Below are positions 9,831 to 24,800 of a DNA stretch of 64,000 nucleotides, one piece after another. The DNA is from Acanthosepion pharaonis (Eukaryota; Mollusca; Cephalopoda; Sepiida; Sepiidae). The first letter of the stretch is position 1; each line of letters starts with the position of its first letter. The stretch covers positions 1,937,001 to 2,001,000 of the forward strand of contig CAHIKZ030005496.1 in the NCBI GenBank assembly GCA_903632075.3, given 5' to 3'. A model generated the notes under the pieces. The model searched no databases. It had not been told where the DNA came from and saw only the letters and a program-made list of their open reading frames with translations. Position numbers and translations under genes: made by a program.

Positions 9831-12800
9831 GAGTAATGGATAGCCGCTCGGATTGAGGAATCAGAGAGCCGAGTTCGAATTCAGTCGAATCCATTACATT
9901 CACTTACGTGCTAATACCCTTGGGAAAGGTATGAATCCTCTTCTTCTCTCCTGATTTATTTATTAACACAAACAAAACAATTTATTATAATTTATAATAA
10001 AAAGGAGGCACTGTGGAGTAATGGATAGCCGCTCGGATTGAGGAATCAGAGAGCCGAGTTCGAATTCAGTCGAATCCATTACATTCACTTACGTGCTAAT
10101 ACCCTTGGGAAAGGTATGAATCCTCTTCTTCTCTCCTGATTTATTTATTAACACAAACAAAACAATTTATTATAATTTTATAAAAAAGGAGGCACTGTGG
10201 AGTAATGGATAGCCGCTCGGATTGAGGAATCAGAGAGCCGAGTTCGAATTCAGTCGAATCCATTACATTCACTTACGTGCTAATACCCTTGGGAAAGGTA
10301 TGAATCCTCTTCTTCTCTCCTGATTTATTTATTAACACAAACAAAACAATTTATTATAATTTATAATAAAAAGGAGGCACTGTGGAGTAATGGATAGCCG
10401 CTCGGATTGAGGAATCAGAGAGCCGAGTTCGAATTCCAGTCGAATCCATTACATTCACTTACGTGCTAATACCCTTGGGAAAGGTATGAATCCTCTTCTT
10501 CTCTCCTGATTTATTTATTAACACAAAACAAAACAATTTATTATAATTTATAATAAAAGGAGGCACTGTGGAGTAATGGATAGCCGCTCGGATTGAGGAA
10601 TCAGAGAGCCGAGTTCGAATTCCAGTCGAATCCATTACATTCACTTACGTGCTAATACCCTTGGGAAAGGTATGAATCCTCTTCTTCTCTCCTGATTTAT
10701 TTATTAACACAAACAAAACAATTTATTATAATTTATAATAAAAAGGAGGCACTGTGGAGTAATGGATAGCCGCTCGGATTGAGGAATCAGAGAGCCGAGT
10801 TCAATTCAGTCGAATCCATTACATTCACTTACGTGCTAATACCCTTTGGGAAAGGTATGAATCCTCTTCTTCTCTCCTGATTTATTTATTAACACAAACA
10901 AAACAATTTATTATAATTTATAATAAAAAGGAGGCACTGTGGAGTAATGGATAGCCGCTCGGATTGAGGAATCAGAGAGCCGAGTTCGAATTCAGTCGAA
11001 TCCATTACATTCACTTACGTGCTAATACCCTTGGGAAAGGTATGAATCCTCTTCTTCTCCCTGATTTATTTATTAACACAAACAAAACAATTTATTATAA
11101 TTTATAATAAAAAGGAGGCACTGTGGAGTAATGGATAGCCGCTCGGATTGAGGAATCAGAGAGCCGAGTTCGAATTCCAGTCGAATCCATTACATTCACT
11201 TACGTGCTAATACCCTTGGGAAAGGTATGAATCCTCTTCTTCTCTCCTGATTTATTTATTAACACAAACAAAACAATTTATTATAATTTATAATAAAAAG
11301 GAGGCACTGTGGAGTAATGGATAGCCGCTCGGATTGAGGAATCAGAGAGCCGAGTTCGAATTCCAGTCGAATCCATTACATTCACTTACGTGCTAATACC
11401 CTTGGGAAAGGTATGAATCCTCTTCTTCTCTCCTGATTTATTTATTAACACAAACAAAACAATTTATTATAATTTATAATAAAAAGGAGGCACTGTGGAG
11501 TAATGGATAGCCGCTCGGATTGAGGAATCAGAGAGCCGAATTCGAATTCCAGTCGAATCCATTACATTCACTTACGTGCTAATACCCTTGGGAAAGGTAT
11601 GAATCCTCTTCTTCTCTCCTGATTTATTTATTAACACAAAACAATTTATTATAATTTATAATAAAAAGGAGGCACTGTGGAGTAATGGATAGCCGCTCGG
11701 ATTGAGGAATCAGAGAGCCGAGTTCGAATTCCAGTCGAATCCATTACATTCACTTACGTGCTAATACCCTTGGGAAAGGTATGAATCCTCTTCTTCTCTC
11801 CTGATTTATTTATTAACAAAAAAACAAAACAATTTATTATAATTTATAATAAAAAAGGAGGCACTGTGGAGTAATGGATAGCCGCTCGGATTGAGGAATC
11901 AGAGAGCCGAGTTCGAATTCAGTCGAATCCATTACATTCACTTACGTGCTAATACCCTTGGGAAAGGTATGAATCCTCTTCTTCTCTCCTGATTTATTTA
12001 TTAACACAAACAAAACAATTTATTATAATTTATAATAAAAAAGGAGGCACTCCATGGAGTAATGGATAGCCGCTCGGATTGAGGAATCAGAGAGCCGAGT
12101 TCGAATTCCAGTCGAATCCATTACATTCACTTACGTGCTAATACCCTTGGGAAAGGTATGAATCCTCTTCTTCTCTCCTGATTTATTTATTAACACAAAC
12201 AAAACAATTTATTATAATTTATAATAAAAAAGGAGGCACTGTGGAGTAATGGATAGCCGCTCGGATTGAGGAATCAGAGAGCCGAGTTCGAATTCCAGTC
12301 GAATCCATTACATTCACTTACGTGCTAATACCCTTGGGAAAGGTATGAATCCTCTTCTTCTCTCCTGATTTATTTATTAACACAAACAAAACAATTTATT
12401 ATAATTTATAATAAAAAGGAGGCACTGTGGAGTAATGGATAGCCGCTCGGATTGAGGAATCAGAGAGCCGAGTTCGAATTCAGTCGAATCCATTACATTC
12501 ACTTACGTGCTAATACCCTTGGGAAAGGTATGAATCCTCTTCTTCTCTCCTGATTTATTTATTAACACAAACAAAACAATTTATTATAATTTATAATAAA
12601 AAGGAGGCACTGTGGAGTAATGGATAGCCGCTCGGATTGAGGAATCAGAGAGCCGAGTTCGAATTCCAGTCGAATCCATTACATTCACTTACGTGCTAAT
12701 ACCCTTGGGAAAGGTATGAATCCTCTTCTTCTCTCCTGATTTATTTATTAACACAAACAAAACAATTTATTATAATTTATAATAAAAAAAAGGAGGCACT

Positions 12801-15800
12801 GTGGAGTAATGGATAGCCGCTCGGATTGAGGAATCAGAGAGCCGAGTTCGAATTCAGTCGAATCCATTACATTCACTTACGTGCTAATACCCTTGGGAAA
12901 GGTATGAATCCTCTTCTTCTCTCCTGATTTATTTATTAACACAAAACAAAACAATTTATTATAATTTATAATAAAAAAGGAGGCACTGTGGAGTAATGGA
13001 TAGCCGCTCGGATTGAGGAATCAGAGAGCCGAGTTCGAATTCAGTCGAATCCATTACATTCACTTACGTGCTAATACCCTTGGGAAAGGTATGAATCCTC
13101 TTCTTTCTCTCCTGATTTATTTATTAACACAAACAAAACAATTTATTATAATTTATAATAAAAAAAGGAGGCACTGTGGAGTAATGGATAGCCGCTCGGA
13201 TTGAGGAATCAGAGAGCCGAGTTCGAATTCCAGTCGAATCCATTACATTCACTTACGTGCTAATACAAAACAATTTATTATAATTTATTTGGGAAAGGTA
13301 TGAAATCCTCTTCTTCTCTCCTGATTTATTTATTAACACTTAAAACAAAACAATTTATTATAATTTATAATAAAAAGGAGGCACTGTGGAGTAATGGATA
13401 GCCGCTCGGATTGAGGAATCAGAGAGCCGAGTTCGAATTCAGTCGAATCCATTACATTCACTTACGTGCTAATACCCTTGGGAAAGGTATGAATCCTCTT
13501 CTTCTCTCCTGATTTATTTATTAACACAAACAAAACAATTTATTATAATTTATAATAAAAAGGAGGCACTGTGGAGTAATGGATAGCCGCTCGGATTGAG
13601 GAATCAGAGAGCCGAGTTCGAATTCCAGTCGAATCCATTACATTCACTTACGTGCTAATACCCTTGGGAAAGGTATGAATCCTCTTCTTTCTCTCCTGAT
13701 TTATTTATTAACACAAACAAAACAATTTATTATAATTTATAATAAAAAAGGAGGCACTGTGGAGTAATGGATAGCCGCTCGGATTGAGGAATCAGAGAGC
13801 CGAGTTCGAATTCAGTCGAATCCATTACATTCACTTACGTGCTAATACCCTTGGGAAAGGTATGAATCCTCTTCTTCTCTCCTGATTTATTTATTAACAC
13901 AAACAAAACAATTTATTATAATTTATAATAAAAAGGAGGCACTGTGGAGTAATGGATAGCCGCTCGGATTGAGGAATCAGAGAGCCGAGTTCGAATTCAG
14001 TCGAATCCATTACATTCACTTACGTGCTAATACCCTTGGGAAAGGTATGAATCCTCTTCTTCTCTCCTGATTTATTTATTAACACAAACAAAACAATTTA
14101 TTATAATTTATAATAAAAAGGAGGCACTGTGGAGTAATGGATAGCCGCTCGGATTGAGGAATCAGAGAGCCGAGTTCGAATTCCAGTCGAATCCATTACA
14201 TTCACTTACGTGCTAATACCCTTGGGAAAGGCATGAATCCTCTTCTTCTCTCCTGATTTATTTATTAACACAAACAAAACAATTTATTATAATTTATAAT
14301 AAAAAGGAGGCACAATGGAGTAATGGATAGCGGATTGAGGAATCAGAGAGCCGAGTTCGAATTCCAGTCGAATCCATTACATTCACTTACGTGCTAATAC
14401 CCTTGGGAAAGGTATGAATCCTCTTCTTCTCTCCTGATTTATTTATTAACACAAACAAAACAATTTATTATAATTTATAATAAAAAGGAGGCACTGTGGA
14501 GTAATGGATAGCCGCTCGGATTGAGGAATCAGAGAGCCGAGTTCGAATTCCATTCGAATCCATTACATTCACTTACGTGCTAATGGATACCCTTGAGGGA
14601 AAGGTATGAATCCATTACATTTCTCCCCTGATTTATTTTTATTAACACAAACAAAACAATTTATTATAATTTATAATAAAAAGGAGGCACTGTGGAGTAA
14701 TGGATAGCCGCTCGGATTGAGGAATCAGAGAGCCGAGTTCGAATTCCAGTCGAATCCATTACATTCACTTACGTGCTAATACCCTTGGGAAAGGTATGAA
14801 TCCTCTTCTTCTCTCCTGATTTATTTATTAACACAAACAAAACAATTTATTATAATTTATAATAAAAGGAGGCACTGTGGAGTAATGGATAGCCGCTCGG
14901 ATTGAGGAATCAGAGAGCCGAGTTCGAATTCCAGTCGAATCCATTACATTCACTTACGTGCTAATACCCTTGGGAAAGGTATGAATCCTCTTCTTCTCTC
15001 CTGATTTATTTATTAACACAAACAAAACAATTTATTATAATTTATAATAAAAAAGGAGGCACTGTGGAGTAATGGATAGCCGCTCGGATTGAGGAATCAG
15101 AGAGCCGAGTTCGAATTCAGTCGAATCCATTACATTCACTTACGTGCTAATACCCTTGGGAAAGGTATGAATCCTCTTCTTCTCTCCTGATTTATTTATT
15201 AACACAAACAAAACAATTTATTATAATTTATAATAAAAAGGAGGCACTGTGGAGTAATGGATAGCCGCTCGGATTGAGGAATCAGAGAGCCGAGTTCGAA
15301 TTCCAGTCGAATCCATTACATTCACTTACGTGCTAATACCCTAATGGGAGGAAGTCGAATCCATTCACATTCTTTAAAACAATTTATTATAATTTATAAA
15401 AAAAAAAGGAGGCACTGTGAATGGATACCAGTTGAGGAAAGGTATGAATCCTCTTCTTCTCTCCCTGATTTATTTATTAACACAAACAAAACAATTTATT
15501 ATAATTTATAATAAAAAGGAGGCACTGTGGAGTAATGGATAGCCGCTCGGATTGAGGAATCAGAGAGCCGAGTTCGAATTCCAGTCGAATCCATTACATT
15601 CACTTACGTGCTAATACCCTTGGGAAAGGTATGAATCCTCTTCTTCTCTCCTGATTTATTTATTAACACAAACAAAACAATTTATTATAATTTATAATAA
15701 AAAGGAGGCACTGTGGAGTAATGGATAGCCGCTCGGATTGAGGAATCAGAGAGCCGAGTTCGAATTCCAGTCGAATCCATTACATTCACTTACGTGCTAA

Positions 15801-18800
15801 TACCCTTGGGAAAGGTATGAATCCTCTTCTTCTCTCCTGATTTATTTATTAACACAAAACAAAACAATTTATTATAATTTATAATAAAAAGGAGGCACTG
15901 TGGAGTAATGGATAGCCGCTCGGATTGAGGAATCAGAGACCCTTGGGAGTTCGAATTCCAGATCGAATCCATTACATTATAATTTATAATAAAAAAGGAG
16001 GCACTGTGGAGTAATGGATAGCCGCTCGGATTGGGAAAGGTATGAACTTACCTAATACCCTTGGGAAAGGTATGAATCTTCTTCTCTCTGATTTATTTAT
16101 TAACACAAACAAAACAATTTATTATAATTTATAATAAAAAGGAGGCACTGTGGAGTAATGGATAGCCGCTCGGATTGAGGAATCAGAGAGCCGAGTTCGA
16201 TCCATTACATTCACTTACGTGCTAATACCCTTGGGAAAGGTATGAATCTCTTCTTCTCCCTAACACAAACAAAACAATTTATTTATTTATTAAGTCTGTG
16301 GAGTAATGGATAGCCGCCATTGAGGAACATTCGAATTACGTCCATTACAACTTACGTGCTAATACCTTGGGAAAGGTATGAATCCTCTTCTTCTCTCCTG
16401 ATTTATTTATTAACACAAACAAAACAATTTATTATAATTTATAATAAAAAAGGAGGCACTGTGGAGTAATGGATAGCCGCTCGGATTGAGGAATCAGAGA
16501 GCCGAGTTCGAATTCCAGTCGAATCCATTACATTCACTTACGTGCTAATACCCTTGGGAAAGGTATGAATCCTCTTCTTCTCTCCTGATTTATTTATTAA
16601 CACAAACAAAACAATTTATTATAATTTATAATAAAAAAGGAGGCACTGTGGAGTAATGGATAGCCGCTCGGATTGAGGAATCAGAGAGCCGAGTTCGAAT
16701 TCCAGTCGAATCCATTACATTCACTTACGTGCTAATACCCTTGGGAAAGGTATGAATCCTCTTCTTCTCTCCTGATTTATTTATTAACACAAACAAAACA
16801 ATTTATTATAATTTATAATAAAAAAGGAGGCACTGTGGAGTAATGGATAGCCGCTCGGATTGAGGAATTGAGTTCGAATTCAGTCGAATCCATTACATTC
16901 ACTTACGTGCTAAACCCTTGGGAAAGGTATGAATCCTCTTCTTCTCTCCTGATTTATTTATTAACACAAACAAAACAATTTATTATAATTTATAAAAAAA
17001 AGGAGGCACTGTGGAGTAATGGATAGCCGCTCGGATTGAGGAATCAGAGAGCCGAGTTCGAATTCCAGTCGAATCCATTACATTCACTTACGTGCTAATA
17101 CCCTTGGGAAAGGTATGAATCCTCTTCTTCTCCTGATTTATTTATTAACACAAACAAAACAATTTATTATAATTTATAATAAAAAAAGGAGGCACTGTGG
17201 AGTAATGGATAGCCGCTCGGATTGAGGAATCAGAGAGCCGAGTTCGAATTCCAGTCGAATCCATTACATTCACTTACGTGCTAATACCCTTGGGAAAGGT
17301 ATGAATCCTCTTCTTCTCTCCTGATTTATTTATTAACACAAACAAAACAATTTATTATAATTTATAATAAAAAGGAGGCACTGTGGAGTAATGGATAGCC
17401 GCTCGGATTGAGGAATCAGAGAGCCGAGTTCGAATTCAGTCGAATCCATTACATTCACTTCGTGCTAATACCCTTGGGAAAGGTATGAATCCTCTTCTTC
17501 TCTCCTGATTTATTTATTAACACAAACAAAACAATTTATTATAATTTATAATAAAAAGGAGGCACTGTGGAGTAATGGATAGCCGCTCGGATTGAGGGAA
17601 AGGTAGTCGAATCCATTACATTCTTCTCTAATACCCTTGGGAAAGGTATGATTTCTTTTCCTGATTAATTTATTAAAACAAAACAATTTATTATAATTTA
17701 TAATAAAAAAGGAGGCACTGTGGAGTAATGGATAGCCGCTCGGATTGAGGAATCAGAGAGCCGAGTTCGAATTCCAGTCGAATCCATTACATTCACTTAC
17801 GTGCTAATACCCTTGGGAAAGGTATGAATCCTCTTCTTCTCTCCTGATTTATTTATTAACACAAACAAAACAATTTATTATAATTTATAATAAAAAGGAG
17901 GCACTGTGGAGTAATGGATAGCCGCTCGGATTGAGGAATCAGAGAGCCGAGTTCGAATTCCAGTCGAATCCATTACATTCACTTACACTGTGCTAATACC
18001 CCTTGGGAAAGGTATGAATCCTCTTCTTCTCCCCTGATTTATTTATTAACACAAACAAAACAATTTATTATAATTTATAATAAAAAAGGAGGCACTGTGG
18101 AGTAATGGATAGCCGCTCGGATTGAGGAATCAGAGAGCCGAGTTCGAATTCCAGTCGAATCCATTACATTCACTTACGTGCTAATACCCTTGGGAAAGGT
18201 ATGAATCCTCTTCTTCTCTCCTGATTTATTTATTAACACAAACAAAACAATTTATTATAATTTATAATAAAAGGAGGCACTGTGGAGTAATGGATAGCCG
18301 CTCGGATTGAGGAATCAGAGAGCCGAGTTCGAATTCCAGTCGAATCCATTACATTCACTTACGTGCTAATACCCTTGGGAAAGGTATGAATCCTCTTCTC
18401 TCCTGATTTATTTATTAACACAAACAAAACAATTTATTATAATTTATAATAAAAAGGAGGCACTGTGGAGTAATGGATAGCCGCTCGGATTGAGGAATCA
18501 GAGAGCCGAGTTCGAATTCCAGTCGAATCCATTACATTCACTTACGTGCTAATACCCTTGGGAAAGGTATGAATCCTCTTCTTCTCTCCTGATTTATTTA
18601 TTAACACAAACAAAACCATTTATTATAATTTATAATAAAAAAGGAGGCACTGTGGAGTAATGGATAGCCGCTCGGATTGAGGAATCAGAGAGAGTTCGAA
18701 TTCCAGTCGAGTTCGAATTCCTTAGTCGAATTGGGAAATTACATTCTTCTTTCTCCTGATTTATTTATTAACACAAACAAAAATTTATTATAATTTATAA

Positions 18801-21800
18801 TAAAAAAGGTATGAATCCTCTTCGGATTTCAGAGAGGAAAGTTCGAATCCTGATTTATTTATTAACTAAACCCTTGGGAAAAAACAATTTATTATAATTT
18901 TTATAATTTATAAAAAAGGAGGCACTGTGGAGTAATGGATAGCCGCTCGGATTGAGGAATCAGAGAGCCGAGTTCGAATTCCAGTCGAATCCATTACATT
19001 CACTTACGTGCTAATACCCTTGGGAAAGGTATGAATCCTCTTCTTCTCTCCTGATTTATTTATTAACACAAACAAAACAATTTATTATAATTTATAATAA
19101 AAAAAGGAGGCACTGTGGAGTAATGGATAGCCGCTCGGATTGAGGAATCAGAGAGCCGAGTTCGAATTCCAGTCGAATCCATTACATTCACTTACGTGCT
19201 AATACCCTTGGGAAAGGTATGAATCCTCTTCTTCTCTCCTGATTTATTTATTAACACAAACAAAACAATTTATTATAATTTATAATAAAAGGAGGCACTG
19301 TGGAGTAATGGATAGCCGCTCGGATTGAGGAATCAGAGAGCCGAAGTTCGAATTCCAGTCGAATCCATTACATTCACTTACGTGCTAATACCCTTGGGAA
19401 AGGTATGAATCCTCTTCTTCTCTCCTGATTTATTTATTAACACAAACAAAACAATTTATTATAATTTATAATAAAAAGGAGGCACTGTGGAGTAATGGAT
19501 AGCCGCTCGGATTGAGGAATCAGAGAGCCGAGTTCGAATTCAGTCGAATCCATTACATTCACTTACGTGCTAACCCTTGGGAAAGGTATGAATCCTCTTC
19601 TTCTCTCCTGATTTATTTATTAACACAAACAAAACAATTTATTATAATTTATAATAAAAAGGAGGCACTGTGGAGTAATGGATAGCCGCTCGGATTGAGG
19701 AATCAGAGAGCCGAGTTCGAATTCCAGTCGAATCCATTACATTCACTTACGTGCTAATACCCTTGGGAAAGGTATGAATCCTCTTCTTCTCTCCTGATTT
19801 ATTTATTAACACAAACAAAACAATTTATTATAATTTATAATAAAAAGGAGGCACTGTGGAGTAATGGATAGCCGCTCGGATTGAGGAATCAGAGAGCCGA
19901 GTTCGAATTCAGTCGAATCCATTACATTCACTTACGTGCTAATACCCTTGGGAAAGGTATGAATCCTCTTCTTCTCTCCTGATTTATTTATTAACACAAA
20001 CAAAACAATTTATTATAATTTATAATAAAAAGGAGGCACTGTGGAGTAATGGATAGCCGCTCGGATTGAGGAATCAGAGAGCCGAGTTCGAATTCAGTCG
20101 AATCCATTACATTCACTTACGTGCTAATACCCTTGGGAAAGGTATGAATCCTCTTCTTCTCCTGATTTATTTATTAACACAAACAAAACAATTTATTATA
20201 ATTTTATAAAAAAGGAGGCACTGTGGAGTAATGGATAGCCGCTCGGATTGAGGAATCAGAGAGCCGAGTTCGAATTCCAGTCGAATCCATTACATTCACT
20301 TACGTGCTAATACCTTTGGGAAAGGTATGAATCCTCCTGATTTCTTCTTCTCTCCTGATTTATTTATTAACACAAACAAAACAATTTATTATAATTTATA
20401 ACAAACAAAAAAGGAGGCAATTTATAATGGAGGCACTGTAATGGATAGCCGCTCGGATTGAGGAATCAGAGAGCCGAGTTCGAATTCAGTCGAATCCATT
20501 ACATTCACTTACGTGCTAATACCCTTGGGAAAGGTATGAATCCTCTTCTTCTCTCCTGATTTATTTATTAACACAAACAAAACAATTTATTATAATTTAT
20601 AATAAAAAGGAGGCACTGTGGAGTAATGGATAGCCGCTCGGATTGAGGAATCAGAGAGCCGAGTTCGAATTCAGTCGAATCCATTACATTCACTTACGTG
20701 CTAATACCCTTGGGAAAGGTATGAATCCTCTTCTTCTCTCCTGATTTATTTATTAACACAAACAAAACAATTTATTATAATTTATAATAAAAAAGGAGGC
20801 ACTGTGGAGTAATGGATAGCCGCTCGGATTGAGGAATCAGAGAGCCCAGAGTTCGAATTCCAGTCGAATCCATTACATTCAAAACTTACGTGCTAATGGA
20901 CCCTTGGGAAAGGTATGAATCCTCTTCTTCTCTCTTGGGAAAGGTATGATTTATTTATTAACACAAACAAAACAATTTATTATAATTTATAATAAAAAGG
21001 AGGCACTGTGGAGTAATGGATAGCCGCTCGGATTGAGGAATCAGAGAGCCGAGTTCGAATTCAGTCGAATCCATTACATTCACTTACGTGCTAATACCCT
21101 TGGGAAAGGTATGAATCCTCTTCTTCTCTCCTGATTTATTTATTAACACAAACAAAACAATTTATTATAATTTATAATAAAAAGGAGGCACTGTGGAGTA
21201 ATGGATAGCCGCTCGGATTGAGGAATCAGAGAGCCAAAACAAGTTCGAATTCCAGTCGAATCCATTACATTCACTTACGTGCTAATACCCTTGGGAAAGG
21301 TATGAATCCTCTTCTTCTCTCCTGATTTATTTATTAACACAAACAAAACAATTTATTATAATTTATAATAAAAAAGGAGGCACTGTGGAGTAATGGATAG
21401 CCGCTCGGATTGAGGAATCAGAGAGCCGAGTTCGAATTCCAGTCGAATCCATTACATTCACTTACGTGCTAATACCCTTGGGAAAGGTATGAATCCTCTT
21501 CTTCTCTCCTGATTTATTTATTAACACAAACAAAACAATTTATTATAATTTATAATAAAAAAGGAGGCACTGTGGAGTAATGGATAGCCGCTCGGATTGA
21601 GGAATCAGAGAGCCGAGTTCGAATTCCAGTCGAATCCATTACATTCACTTACGTGCTAATACCCTTGGGAAAGGTATGAATCCTCTTCTTCTCTCCTGAT
21701 TTATTTATTAACACAAACAAAACAATTTATTATAATTTATAATAAAAAGGAGGCACTGTGGAGTAATGGATAGCCGCTCGGATTGAGGAATCAGAGAGCC

Positions 21801-24800
21801 GAGTTCGAATTCCAGTCGAATCCATTACATTCACTTACGTGCTAATACCCTTGGGAAAGGTATGAATCTCTCTTCTCTCTCCTGATTTATTTATTAACAC
21901 AAACAAAACAATTTATTATAATTTATAATAAAAAAGGAGGCACTGTGGAGTAATGGATAGCCGCTCGGATTGAGGAATCAGAGAGAGTTCGAATTCCAGT
22001 CGAATCCATTACATTCACTTACGTGCTAATACCCTTGGGAAAGGTATGAATCCTCTTCTTCTCTCCTGATTTATTTATTAACACAAACAAAACAATTTAT
22101 TATAATTTATAATAAAAGGAGGCACTGTGGAGTAATGGATAGCCGCTCGGATTGAGGAATCAGAGAGCCGAGTTCGAATTCCAGTCGAATCCATTACATT
22201 CACTTACGTGCTAATACCCTTGGGAAAGGTATGAATCCTCTTCTTCTCTCTTGATTTATTTATTAACACAAACAAAACAATTTATTATAATTTATAATAA
22301 AAAGGAGGCACTGTGGAGTAATGGATAGCTGCTCGGATTGAGGAATCAGAGAGCCGAGTTCGAATTCCAGTCGAATCCATTACATTCACTTACGTGCTAA
22401 TACCCTTGGGAAAGGTATGAATCCTCTTCTTCTCTCCTGATTTATTTATTAACACAAACAAAACAATTTATTATAATTTATAATAAAAAAGGAGGCACTG
22501 TGGAGTAATGGATAGCCGCTCGGATTGAGGAATCAGAGAGCCGAGTTCGAATTCAGTCGAATCCATTACATTCACTTACGTGCTAATACCCTTGGGAAAG
22601 GTATGAATCCTCTTCTTCTTCAAACAAAACAATTGATTTAATTTATTAACACAAACAAAACAATCAGAGAGCCGAAGTTTATTATAATTTATAATAAAAA
22701 AGGAGGCACTGTGGAGTAATGGATAGCCGCTCGGATTGAGGAATATAAACCCTTGGGAAAAATGAAGAGGCCGAGTAATTCGAATTGAGGAATCGAATCC
22801 GAATTCCAGTCGAATTTACATTCACTTACGTGCTAATACCCTTGGGAAAGGTATGAATCCTCTTCTTCTCTCCTGATTTATTTATTAACACAAACAAAAC
22901 AATTTATTATAATTTATAATAAAAAAGGAGGCACTGTGGAGTAATGGATAGCCGCTCGGATTGAGGAATCAGAGAGCCGAGTTCGAATTCCAGTCGAATC
23001 CATTACATTCACTTACGTGCTAATACCCTTGGGAAAGGTATGAATCCTCTTCTTCTCTCCTGATTTATTTATTAACACAAACAAAACAATTTATTATAAT
23101 TTATAATAAAAAGGAGGCACTGTGGAGTAATGGATAGCCGCTCGGATTGAGGAATCAGAGAGCCGAGTTCGAATTCCAGTCGAATCCATTACATTCACTT
23201 ACGTGCTAATACCCTTGGGAAAGGTATGAATCCTCTTCTTCTCTCCTGATTTATTTATTAACACAAACAAAACAATTTATTATAATTTATAATAAAAAGG
23301 AGGCACTGTGGAGTAATGGATAGCCGCTCGGATTGAGGAATCAGAGAGCCGAGTTCGAATTCCAGTCGAATCCATTACATTCACTTACGTGCTAATACCC
23401 TTGGGAAAGGTATGAATCCTCTTCTTCTCTCCTGATTTATTTATTAACACAAACAAAACAATTTATTATAATTTATAATAAAAAGGAGGCACTGTGGAGT
23501 AATGGATAGCCGCTCGGATTGAGGAATCAGAGAGCCGAGTTCGAATTCAGTCGAATCCATTACATTCACTTACGTGCTAATACCCTTGGGAAAGGTATGA
23601 ATCCTCTTCTTCTCTCCTGATTTATTTATTAACACAAACAAAACAATTTATTATAATTTATAATAAAAAGGAGGCACTGTGGAGTAATGGATAGCCGCTC
23701 GGATTGAGGAATCAGAGAGCCGAGTTCGAATTCCAGTCGAATCCATTACATTCACTTACGTGCTAATACCCTTGGGGGAAAGGTATGAATCCTCTTCTTC
23801 TCTCCTGATTTATTTATTAACACAAACAAAACAATTTATTATAATTTATAATAAAAAAGGAGGCACTGTGGAGTAATGGATAGCCGCTCGGATTGAGGAA
23901 TCAGAGAGCCGAGTTCGAATTCCATTAGTCGAATCCATTACATTCAAACAAAACTTACGTGCTAATACCCTTGGGAAAAGGTTATGAATCCTCTTCTTCT
24001 CTCCTGATTTATTTATTAACACAAACAAAACAATTTATTATAATTTATAATAAAAAGGAGGCACTGTGGAGTAATGGATAGCCGCTCGGATTGAGGAATC
24101 AGAGAGCCGAGTTCGAATTCAGTCGAATCCATTACATTCACTTACGTGCTAATACCCTTGGGAAAGGTATGAATCCTCTTCTTCTCTCCTGATTTATTTA
24201 TTAACACAAACAAAACAATTTATTATAATTTTAATAAAAAAGGAGGCACTGTGGAGTAATGGATAGCCGCTCGGATTGAGGAATCAGAGAGCCGAGTTCG
24301 AATTCAGTCGAATCCATTACATTCACTTACGTGCTAATACCCTTGGGAAAGGTATGAATCCTCTTCTTCTCTCCTGATTTATTTATTAACACAAACAAAA
24401 CAATTTATTATAATTTATAATAAAAAAGGAGGCACTGTGGAGTAATGGATAGCCGCTCGGATTGAGGAATCAGAGAGCCGAGTTCGAATTCCAGTCGAAT
24501 CCATTACATTCACTTACGTGCTAATACCCTTGGGAAAGGTATGAATCCTCTTCTTCTCTCCTGATTTATTTATTAACACAAACAAAACAATTTATTATAA
24601 TTTATAAAAAAAAAGGAGGCACTGTGGAGTAATGGATAGCCGCTCGGATTGAGGAATCAGAGAGCCGAGTTCGAATTCAGTCGAATCCATTACATTCACT
24701 TACGTGCTAATACCCTTGGGAAAGGTATGAATCCTCTTCTTCTCTCCTGATTTATTTATTAACACAAACAAAACAATTTATTATAATTTATAATAAAAAA